Positions 11,656 through 19,684 of a DNA stretch of 64,000 nucleotides are shown here, piece after piece. The stretch is from Streptomyces antimicrobicus (lineage in GTDB: Bacteria > Actinomycetota > Actinomycetes > Streptomycetales > Streptomycetaceae). Position 1 is the stretch's first letter. Every line of letters begins with the position of its first letter. Under the pieces are notes generated by a model. The model did no database searches. It was not told the origin of the DNA and saw nothing but the letters and a program-made list of their open reading frames with translations. Both the position numbers and the translations under genes were made by a program. The stretch is from NCBI RefSeq assembly GCF_020532625.1, contig NZ_JAJAUY010000005.1:1-64000 (forward strand). Reading direction: 5' to 3'.

Positions 11656-13422
11656 ATGGTTCAGGACAACCGGCCTGAGAGCAGCGGTGCCGACGCCCGG
11701 GCGGGCGACCGCAGCGGCGCGGCAGGAGGCGGGGCCACGCCCGCCGCCGACGGCGACGGGCGACCGCCCGGCCCGCCGGTACCACCGCAGCCGACCCTGC
11801 CACCGCAGCCGCACCAGCCGTCGGCGGCGCAACCCCAGGCCCACCCGGTGCCGCAGCCGCCGCAGCAGCCGTCGCCCGCGACCGGGCAACCGGCCTTCCC
11901 CGGACCGGCGTTCGGCGCGCCCGCCGCCGGAGCGCCGGGGCATGCCCCGCACCCCGGCCACGGCGCCCCCGCCTACCCGACCCCTTCCGCCCACCCGGGC
12001 TACGGCGCCCCGGCCGGGCCGTACGCCGGCGGCGGGGCCTTCCCCGCACCGCCCGGCCCGCCGGGCCCGCACGCCTACGCCGGACCCGCAGGACCCGCGG
12101 CATGGGGGCACCCCGCCCCCGCGGCGGCCCGGCCGTCCGCAGGGATGTCGGGCGGAAGGATCGCCGCGATTGTGATCGGGTCGGTGCTCGCCCTGGCGCT
12201 CGTGGCCGGCGGCATCGTCTTCGCCCTCACCGCCGGCTCCAGCGGCTCCGGGTCGAGCGGCAGCGGCTCCGACAAGCCGTCGGACGCCCTCGGCGTCGCC
12301 TGGCAGAGCGCCGAACTCCCGCGCTCCACCGCCTCCTTCGGTTCGAGCGTCCAGTGGCCCGCCCGCTGGACCCGCGGCTCCGTCCTCGCGTACGGCGACG
12401 AACACGGCGTCCGCGGTTACGACCTCGCGACCGGCACCCAGAAGTGGCGGGTCGAGCCGCCCAAGGGAGCCGGCGAGCCCTGTGCCATGTCGCCCCGGGT
12501 CAGCCTCAAGGGCGTCGGCGCCGTCCTCTTCGACGCGGGCGGCGACGACTGCTCCTACCTCGCCGCGGTCGACATCGACACCGGTTCCGTCCTGTGGGCC
12601 AAGAAGGTCGCCACCCAGTACGGCGCCAACGCCCCGCAGGTCCACGTCGGGACCAAGAGCATCACGGTCGGCCTCAACACCACCGAGTCGGTGCAGACGT
12701 TCGACGTCCAGAGCGGCGCCGCGGCCGACCCGCTGGCCGGTGCGCCCGTCAACTGCCGCTATTCGTACGTCTTCAGCGCCGAGCACATCGTGGCCAAGCC
12801 GCAGTGCCGCAACGAACTGGTCGTCCTCGACACCCAGTACGGCGGATCCCCCCGCACGGTTTCCGACCAGGGCGGAGAGCCGATCGCGATCCTCAACGAC
12901 CACCCGCTCACCGTCGCCGTCCGGACCGGCGAGGGCGATTCCGGCCCGCCCCGCGTGCTCAACTTCGACAAGGAGGGGCGGAACGCCACGTCCGTGAACC
13001 TGACCGGCAAGGCGGCCGAGCTCGTCTTCAAGGACAAGGAGGACGCCTTCACCGAGAAGGGCCTGTTCTTCGGCAAGGTGCGCGACGGCTCCACCGTCGT
13101 GGCCGACCTCACGTCCGGCAAGGTGGTGTGGGAAGGCAGGGCGGGCAGCGCCTCCTTCATCGGCTACGAGCCGCTCGGCAACCGCGTGGTGATCGCGGAG
13201 TCCGACCCGCAGAAGGCGTACTGGACCCGCGTCGGCGCCCTCGACCCCGCGACCGGCAAGCTCGCGTACGCGGGCACGATGGTGATGCCCGACGGCGGCT
13301 ACCTCCACCGTTCGGGCACCCTCTACGCGTACGACAGCGGCAAGGTCGTGTCCGTCGGCGAGCGGGCCTCGGACGGCAAGCGCCTGATGGTCACCTTCAC
13401 GGCTCCTCTGCCCCGGTCGTGA
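11656..13422 (+). CDS. Membrane-anchored PQQ-like beta-propeller protein with disordered N-terminus
   Basis: A 588-aa protein of unknown function. Residues 1 to about 160 are Pro/Ala/Gly-rich and probably disordered in the cytoplasm. One membrane helix follows (about 166-190), then a Gly/Ser linker and an extracellular domain of PQQ/BamB-like repeats, for example GYDLATGTQKW and AVDIDTGSVLW, which indicates a beta-propeller. This architecture recurs in Streptomyces beside kinases or secretion proteins, and the propeller is usually thought to bind proteins or peptidoglycan. The ATG at 11656 is preceded by GGGGGA; an ATG at 11652 is out of frame. Confidence 0.8.
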   Translation: MVQDNRPESSGADARAGDRSGAAGGGATPAADGDGRPPGPPVPPQPTLPPQPHQPSAAQPQAHPVPQPPQQPSPATGQPAFPGPAFGAPAAGAPGHAPHPGHGAPAYPTPSAHPGYGAPAGPYAGGGAFPAPPGPPGPHAYAGPAGPAAWGHPAPAAARPSAGMSGGRIAAIVIGSVLALALVAGGIVFALTAGSSGSGSSGSGSDKPSDALGVAWQSAELPRSTASFGSSVQWPARWTRGSVLAYGDEHGVRGYDLATGTQKWRVEPPKGAGEPCAMSPRVSLKGVGAVLFDAGGDDCSYLAAVDIDTGSVLWAKKVATQYGANAPQVHVGTKSITVGLNTTESVQTFDVQSGAAADPLAGAPVNCRYSYVFSAEHIVAKPQCRNELVVLDTQYGGSPRTVSDQGGEPIAILNDHPLTVAVRTGEGDSGPPRVLNFDKEGRNATSVNLTGKAAELVFKDKEDAFTEKGLFFGKVRDGSTVVADLTSGKVVWEGRAGSASFIGYEPLGNRVVIAESDPQKAYWTRVGALDPATGKLAYAGTMVMPDGGYLHRSGTLYAYDSGKVVSVGERASDGKRLMVTFTAPLPRS

Positions 13423-13432
13423 CCGGCGAGCG

Positions 13433-13480
13433 GCGCCCGGCCCGCCCTGCCCCGTCCTGGTGGCGGGGCGGGCCGGGCGC
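13433..13480 (+). terminator. Very strong GC hairpin after the propeller protein
   Basis: A 15-bp perfect inverted repeat (13433-13447 with 13466-13480) extends inward with a wobble pair to about 19 bp. It starts 10 bases after the stop at 13422. A second hairpin with a TTCG tetraloop (about 13534-13556) lies on the other side and would serve the minus-strand gene ending at 13559, so the convergent junction is insulated from both sides. Confidence 0.75.
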
Positions 13481-13558
13481 TGCTCGGACCCGTGGAGCGC
13501 CGCGCGGGCGCCACCGTGCCGGGGAGCCGTGCCGCGGGGGCCTTCGGGCCCCGCGAGC

Positions 13559-13810
13559 TCACGCCCCGAGAGCGACGACGACGGACCGGAGCCGTGCGGC
13601 CAGCGCGTCGAGGTCGTGCTCGGACGGTGCCCCGGACGGCAGCGTGCCGGCGAGGTCCCGGCCGGAGGCGATCTCGATCGCCCCGGCGTAGCCCGGCGAC
13701 GTCAGCAGGGCCGTCGCGACGACCTCGGTGCGCCCTTCCAGCACGACCAGGGAGCGGTCCTCGCCCGCCGGCTCCAGCAGCGCACGCACCTGGTCCCGGG
13801 TGACGTCCAC
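13559..13810 (-). CDS. Small hypothetical protein (83 aa)
   Basis: I do not recognise a family. The chosen GTG at 13810 has a textbook GAGGAGG ribosome-binding site 5 bases upstream; a longer frame to 14002 lacks support. The protein begins with VDVTRDQVRALLEPAGE and continues with alternating beta-strand and helix character (LVVLEG, VVATALL, AIEIA). It is small, soluble and acidic. It starts 10 bases after the stop of the 93-aa hydrophilic protein, so the two are probably co-transcribed. Confidence 0.6.
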   Translation of the reverse strand: MDVTRDQVRALLEPAGEDRSLVVLEGRTEVVATALLTSPGYAGAIEIASGRDLAGTLPSGAPSEHDLDALAARLRSVVVALGA

Positions 13811-13820
13811 GACCGCCTCC

Positions 13821-14102
13821 TCACCGAGGGCCCGACTCCGGCCCGCTGCGCCGACGCGTTCGACCGCTGCCTGCGGCGGCGTCCCCGGCGCCTTCGCGTG
13901 CCCCCTCCTGCGTCCCGGCCTCGACTCCCTCCAGCGCTTCGCCCTTCCCCGTACCCCCGTCGTGGTATCCCTCCCGCGCGGAGGCCGTGCCGGGAACGAC
14001 ACGCTCTCGCGCCTGGCTCTCGGAACCCGAGTGGGATCCGGGCTCCTCCTCGTCGCGCGCCCGCGCGAACCTGTCCTTGTCCTTGTGCCTCGGCGCGCTC
14101 AT
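13821..14102 (-). CDS. Small hydrophilic hypothetical protein (93 aa)
   Basis: The ATG at 14102 follows AAGGAGA with a 5-base spacer. The 93 residues are very rich in charged amino acids, Gly and Ser (for example HKDKDRFARARDEEE), with no hydrophobic core, so the protein is probably disordered. It resembles in composition hydrophilin-type stress proteins, which fits its position next to the stress-related trio at 14184-16152, but no family assignment is possible by eye. Confidence 0.6.
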   Translation of the reverse strand: MSAPRHKDKDRFARARDEEEPGSHSGSESQARERVVPGTASAREGYHDGGTGKGEALEGVEAGTQEGAREGAGDAAAGSGRTRRRSGPESGPR

Positions 14103-14183
14103 CGCGTCTCCTTCCCGGCACCGCTCACGCGGCTGCCCTCGCATGCCCGCCCCCGTGGCGTGCGGGCGGGACCCTGACGGAGA

Positions 14184-14876
14184 TCACTCCGGGCGACCGC
14201 CGGTGTCGCGTACCTCCTGGGCGGCGTCCCGGCCGACCTGCCGCAGTCCTTCGGCGGTCTCCCGTCCGGCGGCCTGAGCGTCCTCCTTGGTGGTGGCCAT
14301 GGCCTCCTGCGCGCTCGACCTGACCGACTCGACCGCTTCGGAAGCGGGGCCGCGCAGTTCCTCCTTCACCTCCTGGGCCGCTTCCACCGCCGTCTGCTTG
14401 AGCGGTTCGAGGAGTTCGTCCGCGTGCTGCCGCACCTGCTGCCCGGCGCGTTCCTCCATCTCGGTGGTCGGCAGCAGGGCGGCGGCGAGCATGCCGGCGC
14501 CGAACGCCATGATCCCGGCGGCGAGCGGGCTGCCCTGGGTCTGGCGGGTGACCTGCGCGGGCGCCTGCTGAAGGGTCTGGCTGACGGTGTCCACGGCTTC
14601 CTTGGCGGTGCCGGTGACGCTCTCCGCCGCCCGTCCGGCCGTGTCGGCGACGCTTTCGGCCGCCCGTCCGGCGGTGTCGGCGACGCCGTGCGCGCTCTCC
14701 TGTGCGGTGCCCATCACACGCTCCTTCACCCCTGTCAGTCCGTGCCGCACCGAGGCGGCCTTGCGTCGCGCCACCTTGCGTGGCGTCAGCCTCTCGGCCA
14801 GCAGGTCGACGTTGCGCGCGAGGTGTGCGCGCCGGTACTCCACGTCGCTCCTCAGCGCATCGGGTTCCGTGCCCAT
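14184..14876 (-). CDS. DUF3618 domain protein
   Basis: A 230-aa protein whose first 55 residues match the DUF3618 pattern (acidic start, an RxHLARNVDLLAERLTP helix, then a basic patch). A stretch of ADTAGRAAESV-type amphipathic repeats follows, then one membrane helix near residues 130-150 and a long charged helical tail rich in Ala, Glu and Gln. The family is known in actinobacteria beside holin-like proteins and is associated with envelope or osmotic stress, but its function is not established. Its start lies 25 bases inside the 3' end of the upstream holin-like gene, so translation is coupled. Confidence 0.8.
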   Translation of the reverse strand: MGTEPDALRSDVEYRRAHLARNVDLLAERLTPRKVARRKAASVRHGLTGVKERVMGTAQESAHGVADTAGRAAESVADTAGRAAESVTGTAKEAVDTVSQTLQQAPAQVTRQTQGSPLAAGIMAFGAGMLAAALLPTTEMEERAGQQVRQHADELLEPLKQTAVEAAQEVKEELRGPASEAVESVRSSAQEAMATTKEDAQAAGRETAEGLRQVGRDAAQEVRDTGGRPE

Positions 14877-15322
14877 CGGGCGTCCTCCTTCAATGTCTCC
14901 ACGGTCTGCTCGGGCTTGAGGTTGACGGTGCGCAGCCGCTTGCGCCCGGTGGCGTACAGGACCGCGCCGACCACCGCCCAGACCGCGGTGACGATCAGCG
15001 CCGCCCAGGCCACGTCCATCACGTGGGCGAGGGCGAAGACGACGGTCAGGCTGCCCAGGAGCAGGGCCAGGTGCCCGGCGTACCCGGCGCCGCCGAGCAT
15101 GCCGACGGCCTTGCCGGCCTTGGAGGCCTCCTGCTTGATCTCCGCCTTCGCGAGTTCGATCTCGTCCCGGACCAGCTGGGACAGGTCCGAGCCGATGTCG
15201 CCGATCAGGTCGCCGATCGACGGTTCGCGGGCGTCGCCCTGCGCGGGCCGGGCCGTCGGGGGCGTCGGCGGCACCCCGTGCGCGGTCGGCGCGGCGGGCC
15301 GCTGCTGCGAGGAGATGGCCAC
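14852..15322 (-). CDS. Holin-like membrane protein (phage holin superfamily III / DUF1469 type)
   Basis: A 156-aa protein starting with GTG at 15322 behind AAGGGAG. A Pro/Ala-rich start leads into an amphipathic helix (DLSQLVRDEIELAKAEI) typical of this family, followed by two membrane helices (about 78-100 and 105-125) and a basic tail. The family is annotated as 'phage holin' but in Streptomyces belongs to chromosomal stress operons with DUF3618 proteins. There is no phage context here. It overlaps the DUF3618 gene by 25 bases and follows the upstream gene after 2 bases. Confidence 0.82.
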   Translation of the reverse strand: MAISSQQRPAAPTAHGVPPTPPTARPAQGDAREPSIGDLIGDIGSDLSQLVRDEIELAKAEIKQEASKAGKAVGMLGGAGYAGHLALLLGSLTVVFALAHVMDVAWAALIVTAVWAVVGAVLYATGRKRLRTVNLKPEQTVETLKEDARWARNPMR

Positions 15323-15324
15323 GA

Positions 15325-16152
15325 TCAGCTCCCTTCCCGCATCGGCGAGCCACCGGAGCCGGGGCGGGAGGGGTCTCCCGTCGCGGGCGGATAGGCCGGG
15401 GGCGCGGGTGTGACCGGTGGGGTGTGCGCCACGTGCGGGGGCTGTGACTGCCCGTACGTGTCGAGGGGGTCCGCCCGGCCCGTCTCCGCCAGGCGGTCAC
15501 GGCCGGTCAGCGCGCCGTCCCCGGCCGACGAGGCCGACGACGCCGGCGACTGCGGGCCGGCCCCCGTCCCGGACGTACCGGCCCCGGGGGAGCCCGGCGA
15601 CGAGGCCGCGCCGACCCCCTTGCCGACCCGGCCGACGGCGAACCCGGCCAGCGCGGCACCGGCGAGGAACACTCCCGGGCGGCGCCGGGCGAACTCCTGC
15701 AGGTCGCTGACCAGGCCGTCCGGGCCCCGCTGCTCAAGGCGCTCGGCCATCTGGTGCCCGCGGTCGGACACCTGGCGGACGAGGCCCGCGGCGGTCGAGT
15801 CGGGCCGGCCGTTCTCGCTCATGTCGCGGAGCTCGTCGGCCAGTTTGCGTACGTTGTCGGCCAGGCGCCGGGTCTGCGCGCCCGCCTGGTCCTGGACCTG
15901 GTCGCGCAGCTCGCCGACGAGGTCCTTGGCCTGCGCCGCCGCCTCCCCGCCGACGTTCGCGACCTGTTCCCTGGCGGTCTGCGCCACGTCGGTGGCCTTC
16001 TCCCCGACCAGGGCGGTCCCTTCGCCGGCCTTGTCCTGGGCGGTCCGTGCCATCTGCTGGGCCGTGTCCGACATGCCGCCCGACGCCGCCGGTCCGGCCG
16101 ACGTGCCCTGCGGCCGGGCCTCGCGGCCCTGGAAGTCCTGGATCTCACTCAA
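15325..16152 (-). CDS. Amphipathic-helix membrane-associated stress protein
   Basis: I place the start at TTG 16152, which follows a GGAGGAG ribosome-binding site; an internal ATG about 26 codons later is the alternative. The 275-aa protein has a long Ala/Glu/Gln/Lys-rich amphipathic helix region (about 25-115) resembling LEA-like or apolipoprotein-like stress proteins. A conserved RRRPGVFLAGAALAGF membrane segment lies near 150-170, and a Gly/Pro/Ser-rich disordered tail follows. It is the first gene of a three-gene operon with the holin-like and DUF3618 genes and is preceded by a sigma-B-like promoter. Confidence 0.7.
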   Translation of the reverse strand: MSEIQDFQGREARPQGTSAGPAASGGMSDTAQQMARTAQDKAGEGTALVGEKATDVAQTAREQVANVGGEAAAQAKDLVGELRDQVQDQAGAQTRRLADNVRKLADELRDMSENGRPDSTAAGLVRQVSDRGHQMAERLEQRGPDGLVSDLQEFARRRPGVFLAGAALAGFAVGRVGKGVGAASSPGSPGAGTSGTGAGPQSPASSASSAGDGALTGRDRLAETGRADPLDTYGQSQPPHVAHTPPVTPAPPAYPPATGDPSRPGSGGSPMREGS

Positions 16153-16201
16153 GGCTCCTCCTGGTGGATGCGAAGCGATCAGTTGGCTTCTCGTACGGCG
16201 C

Positions 16202-16226
16202 GTACCCGGCCCGCCGTCCCGCATCC
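16202..16226 (-). promoter_or_regulatory. Sigma-B-type stress promoter
   Basis: Read on the minus strand, GGAT (16226-16223), 15 bases, then GGGTAC (16207-16202) fit the Streptomyces coelicolor sigma-B consensus GNNT-N14-16-GGGTAC/T exactly. It lies about 50 bases upstream of the TTG start at 16152, a normal leader length, and would drive the three-gene membrane/stress operon. The rest of the divergent region up to 16380 holds no gene. Confidence 0.6.
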
Positions 16227-16380
16227 ACCGCCGGGAGGAGTTTCCACGGCGCCGGGGAACATGACGCCGGCATCCCGGCCCGCGGTGCCCGGCACGCATC
16301 GTCCGGGCCGCGGAGGGCACACGCACAGCGAGCGGCCGTGGTCGCCCGCGTCCGCCCCCATCACCGGACGAGGAGGCGCC

Positions 16381-17565
16381 ATGAGGGCACTGACCTGGCA
16401 AGCAAAGCGCGACGTGCGTGTCGAAACCGTCCCCGACCCGCAACTGACCAGGCCCGACGACGTGATCGTGAAGGTGACGACCACCGGGCTGTGCGGCTCC
16501 GACCTCCACCTGTACGAGGTCCTCGCACCCTTCCTCGACGCCGGCGACATCCTCGGCCACGAGCCGATGGGCGTCGTCGAGGAGGCCGGCCCCGAGGTCA
16601 CCGCCGTGGCCCCCGGCGACCGGGTCGTCGTCCCCTTCAACGTCTCCTGCGGCACCTGCTTCATGTGCAGGCGGGGCCTGCACTCGCAGTGCGAGACCAC
16701 CCAGGTCCGCGAGCACGGGACCGGAGCCTCCCTCTTCGGCTACACGAAGCTCTACGGCCAGGTGCCCGGCGGACAGGCCGAGTACCTGCGCGTCCCCTTC
16801 GGCAACACCCTTCCCGTTCCGGTGCCGGACGGCCCGCCGGACGAACGCTTCGTGTACCTCTCGGACGTCCTGCCCACCGCCTGGCAGGCAGTGCGGTACG
16901 CCGGGGTGGAGCCGGGCTCCAGCGTGGCCGTCATCGGGCTGGGACCCATCGGCGACATGAGCACCCGTATCGCCGCCCACCTCGGTGCCTCCCTGGTCAT
17001 CGGCATCGACCTGGTGCCCGAACGGCTCGAACGGGCCCGCAGCCGCGGCACGGCGGTCCTCGACGCGGAGGAACTCGGAGACGACCTGGTGCGGGCCGTC
17101 CGCGACCTCACCGACGGACGCGGACCGGACGCCGTCATCGACGCGGTCGGCATGGAAGCCCACGGCAGCCCGGTCGCCGCGACCGCCCAGCGGGCGACGG
17201 GCCTGCTGCCCGACCGCCTCGCCGCGGCGATGCTGAAGCGCGCCGGGGTCGACCGCCTGTCGGCCCTCCACACCGCCGTCGAGCTCGTCCGCCGGGGCGG
17301 AACGGTCTCCGTCTCGGGCGTCTACGGGGGCGCCGCCGACCCGATGCCGCTCCTCACCATGTTCGACAAGCAGATCCAACTGCGCATGGGGCAGGCGAAC
17401 GTACGGCGCTGGGTGGGCGACATCATGCCGCTCCTCACCGACGGCGACCCCCTCGGCGTCGAGGGCTTCGCCACCCACCGCGTCCCGCTGGAGGAGGCAC
17501 CGGCCGCCTACGAGATGTTCCAGAAGAAGCGCGACGGCGCCGTCAAGGTCCTCTTCACCCCCTGA
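16381..17565 (+). CDS. Zinc-dependent alcohol dehydrogenase (MDR family)
   Basis: A 394-aa medium-chain dehydrogenase; the ATG at 16381 follows GAGGAGG. The catalytic zinc site (CGSDLH, GHEPMG) and the structural zinc cluster CGTCFMCRRGLHSQC are complete. The Rossmann motif is GLGPIGDM. The length and the insertion after the Rossmann fold resemble glutathione-independent formaldehyde dehydrogenase-like members, so an aldehyde-detoxifying or alcohol-oxidising role is possible. Its divergent position from a stress operon suggests a stress context. Substrate not determinable. Confidence 0.9.
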   Translation: MRALTWQAKRDVRVETVPDPQLTRPDDVIVKVTTTGLCGSDLHLYEVLAPFLDAGDILGHEPMGVVEEAGPEVTAVAPGDRVVVPFNVSCGTCFMCRRGLHSQCETTQVREHGTGASLFGYTKLYGQVPGGQAEYLRVPFGNTLPVPVPDGPPDERFVYLSDVLPTAWQAVRYAGVEPGSSVAVIGLGPIGDMSTRIAAHLGASLVIGIDLVPERLERARSRGTAVLDAEELGDDLVRAVRDLTDGRGPDAVIDAVGMEAHGSPVAATAQRATGLLPDRLAAAMLKRAGVDRLSALHTAVELVRRGGTVSVSGVYGGAADPMPLLTMFDKQIQLRMGQANVRRWVGDIMPLLTDGDPLGVEGFATHRVPLEEAPAAYEMFQKKRDGAVKVLFTP

Positions 17566-17581
17566 CCCCCTCGCGTCGACG

Positions 17582-18703
17582 TCAGGCGGGCCGGGTGGGG
17601 GCCCGTAGTTCGACCGTGTAGCCGCCCTGGGGGGTGGGTCCGGCGGTGAGCGTGCCCTGCAGCAGTTCGGCGCGTTCCTTCAGGCCGATGAGTCCGTGGC
17701 GGGCGCTGGGCAGGGCGACGGTCGTGCGGGTGGGGGCCGTGTTGGTGACGGTGACGCCGAAGTCGTGCGCGTCGTGCCACAGGTGGACGTCGGCGCGGGC
17801 TCCCGGGGCGTGCTTGCGCACGTTGGTGAGGGCTTCTTGCACCGTGCGGTAGACGGTCCGCTGGGCGGTGGTGCTGATGCCGGGAGGGAGCTCTCCGGTC
17901 AGGGTGGTCTCGATGCCGCTGGTGGCGATGAGCTGCTGGAGGTCGGCGAGGGTGGGTTGGGGGGTGAGTTCGGTCGCCTTGCCGCCGGAGGCGCGCAGCA
18001 GGGTGACCATGTGGCGGAGTTCGTCGAGGGTGTTCGCGCTGAGGGTGCGGATGGTGCGGGCGGCCTCGCGGGCGTCGGGGTCCTTGGCGGCGACCTGCAG
18101 GGCTCCGGCCTGGACGGCGATGAGGCTGACCTGGTGGGAGACGACGTCGTGCATCTCGCGGGCCAGCTGGGCGCGTTCACGGGCGAGGACGGTCTGGGCG
18201 TACAGGACGCGTTCGTGTTCCCGGGCCTCCTCGACCTCGACGAGCTGGCGGGCCACGTCGCGTCTGGCCTGCACGAGTTGGCCGAACAGGACGGGGGCGA
18301 CGGCTGTGGCCAGCGTGTAGACGAACTGGACGAGCGTCCAGGTCCGGTCGCCGGTCAGCGTGTCGGACAGGGGCCAGGCGAGGGTCTCCGCGGCCGCGTT
18401 CAGCAGGGCGCAGCCGGCCAGCAGGGGGCGGTTGCGGGTGGACGCGGCCAGTGTGTACAAGGCGGCGATCGGAGCGACCGCCACGTCCATGAACAGGGTC
18501 ATGGGCAGGGTCAGCAGGAAGACGGCCAGTGGGAAGCGCCTGCGCAGGGACAGTCCGGCCGAGCCCACGGCGGCGCAGGTCCACATCAGCGGGGTCGCGT
18601 CGCCGAAGAGGTTGATCCATGCGTCGAGCGCGGCCAGTGCGACGAGGCCCGCGTCGACGGCCCAGGGCGGCAGGCGCCGCCACCGTGTCCGGCCCGTGCT
18701 CAT
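17582..18703 (-). CDS. Sensor histidine kinase (NarL-type system)
   Basis: A 373-aa kinase. Four to five membrane helices occupy about residues 12-155, followed by a coiled dimerisation segment and a HisKA_3 box with the phospho-accepting His in LAREMHDVVSHQ. The HATPase domain has an N-box (VQEALTNVRKHA) and a G-box (RHGLIGLKERAE). No extracellular sensor domain is present, so the signal probably comes through the membrane. Its ATG overlaps the stop of the response regulator (ATGA at 18700-18703), so the pair is co-translated. No adjacent target is obvious. Confidence 0.93.
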   Translation of the reverse strand: MSTGRTRWRRLPPWAVDAGLVALAALDAWINLFGDATPLMWTCAAVGSAGLSLRRRFPLAVFLLTLPMTLFMDVAVAPIAALYTLAASTRNRPLLAGCALLNAAAETLAWPLSDTLTGDRTWTLVQFVYTLATAVAPVLFGQLVQARRDVARQLVEVEEAREHERVLYAQTVLARERAQLAREMHDVVSHQVSLIAVQAGALQVAAKDPDAREAARTIRTLSANTLDELRHMVTLLRASGGKATELTPQPTLADLQQLIATSGIETTLTGELPPGISTTAQRTVYRTVQEALTNVRKHAPGARADVHLWHDAHDFGVTVTNTAPTRTTVALPSARHGLIGLKERAELLQGTLTAGPTPQGGYTVELRAPTRPA

Positions 18704-19380
18704 CGTCCGTCGTTCCAGGTCGTGCCGTCGCCGCTGCGGGTGAGCAGTCCGGCGCGCTCGGCGAGGAGCGCGGCCTGGACGCGGCTGGCGACCCGCAGTT
18801 TGGTCAGGATCGAGCTGACGTGGTCCTTGACGGTGCCCTGGCTCAGATGGATGCGGGTACCGATGTCGGCGTTGGAGAGCCCTTCGGCGATCAGGACGAG
18901 GACGTCGCGTTCCCGGTCGCTGAGGAGGCCGACGCGTGCGACGTCCGCGTCCCGGGGTGCTCCCGCTCCCGGGTGGCCGCGCAGCAGCGCGCGTGAGGCC
19001 TTCGGGGACATCACCACCCCGCCCGCGGCCAGGGTGCGCACCAGCTGGGCGAGCTGTTCGGGCTCGGTGTCCTTGAGCAGGAAGCCGGCGGCTCCCGAGC
19101 GCAGCGCGGTGAGGATGTACTCGTCGGTGTCGAAGGTGGTGAGCATGGCCACCGCCGGCGGCTCGGGCAGTGTCCGGATCTCCCTCAGGACGGTCAGGCC
19201 GTCCACGTCCGGCATGCGGATGTCGAGGAGCACGACGTCCGGCAGCTCGCGCCGGATCACGTCGGCTGCCTGCGCCCCCTCGGCGGTCGCCACGACCTCG
19301 ATGCCCTCGGACGCGTTCAGGATCATCTGGAAGCCGGACCGCACCAGGGCCTCGTCGTCCACCACCACTACCCGGATCAC
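18700..19380 (-). CDS. NarL/LuxR-family response regulator
   Basis: A 226-aa regulator starting with GTG at 19380. The receiver domain (1 to about 120) has the acidic pair DDE, the phospho-acceptor Asp in LLDIRMPD, the switch Thr in MLTTF and the Lys in LLKDTEP. The C-terminal LuxR-type HTH (about 155-215) contains LSDRERDVLVLIAEGLSN. It forms a two-component pair with the downstream kinase. The 304-base divergent region to 19684 is probably its regulatory region; no gene is seen in it. Confidence 0.94.
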   Translation of the reverse strand: MIRVVVVDDEALVRSGFQMILNASEGIEVVATAEGAQAADVIRRELPDVVLLDIRMPDVDGLTVLREIRTLPEPPAVAMLTTFDTDEYILTALRSGAAGFLLKDTEPEQLAQLVRTLAAGGVVMSPKASRALLRGHPGAGAPRDADVARVGLLSDRERDVLVLIAEGLSNADIGTRIHLSQGTVKDHVSSILTKLRVASRVQAALLAERAGLLTRSGDGTTWNDGR

Positions 19381-19684
19381 CGGCGTTCCGCCTCACACTC
19401 TCGTCGGTTCTGTCCCGCTTCTCGGCGACCCGTGGACCCGGGCGCTCCGCGCGCTCGTACGGGGGCTCGCCTGACGTCGACCGTACGCCCGGCAGGGTAT
19501 GTGGTGGCCTGGTCACCCCTGCACTCCGGACACCTGGCGGGGCAGCTCCAGCCGTTCGGGGGGTGCGCTCCGGGATCGTCCGTCCCGGCCCGCCGGTCGG
19601 CGGGGTCGTCCCGGCCGGTCAGCGGGGGTGTCACCGAAGCCTGCCGGATGGTCCGCCTCCCTGCGGCACCCAGAGATTCTTCGT

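Noticed and set aside
8152..13308. A very long minus-strand open frame (about 1700 codons) across the ABC transporter and propeller genes
   Set aside because: It is antisense to genes with clear Walker, FtsX and PQQ motifs and has shadow-like amino-acid composition.
14852..15322. Phage holin as a sign of a prophage
   Set aside because: There are no structural, integrase or lysin genes nearby; the gene belongs to a chromosomal DUF3618 operon.
19495..19500. GGGTAT as a sigma-B -10 for the DUF418 gene
   Set aside because: No GNNT element lies 14-16 bases upstream, so the two-part consensus is not met.
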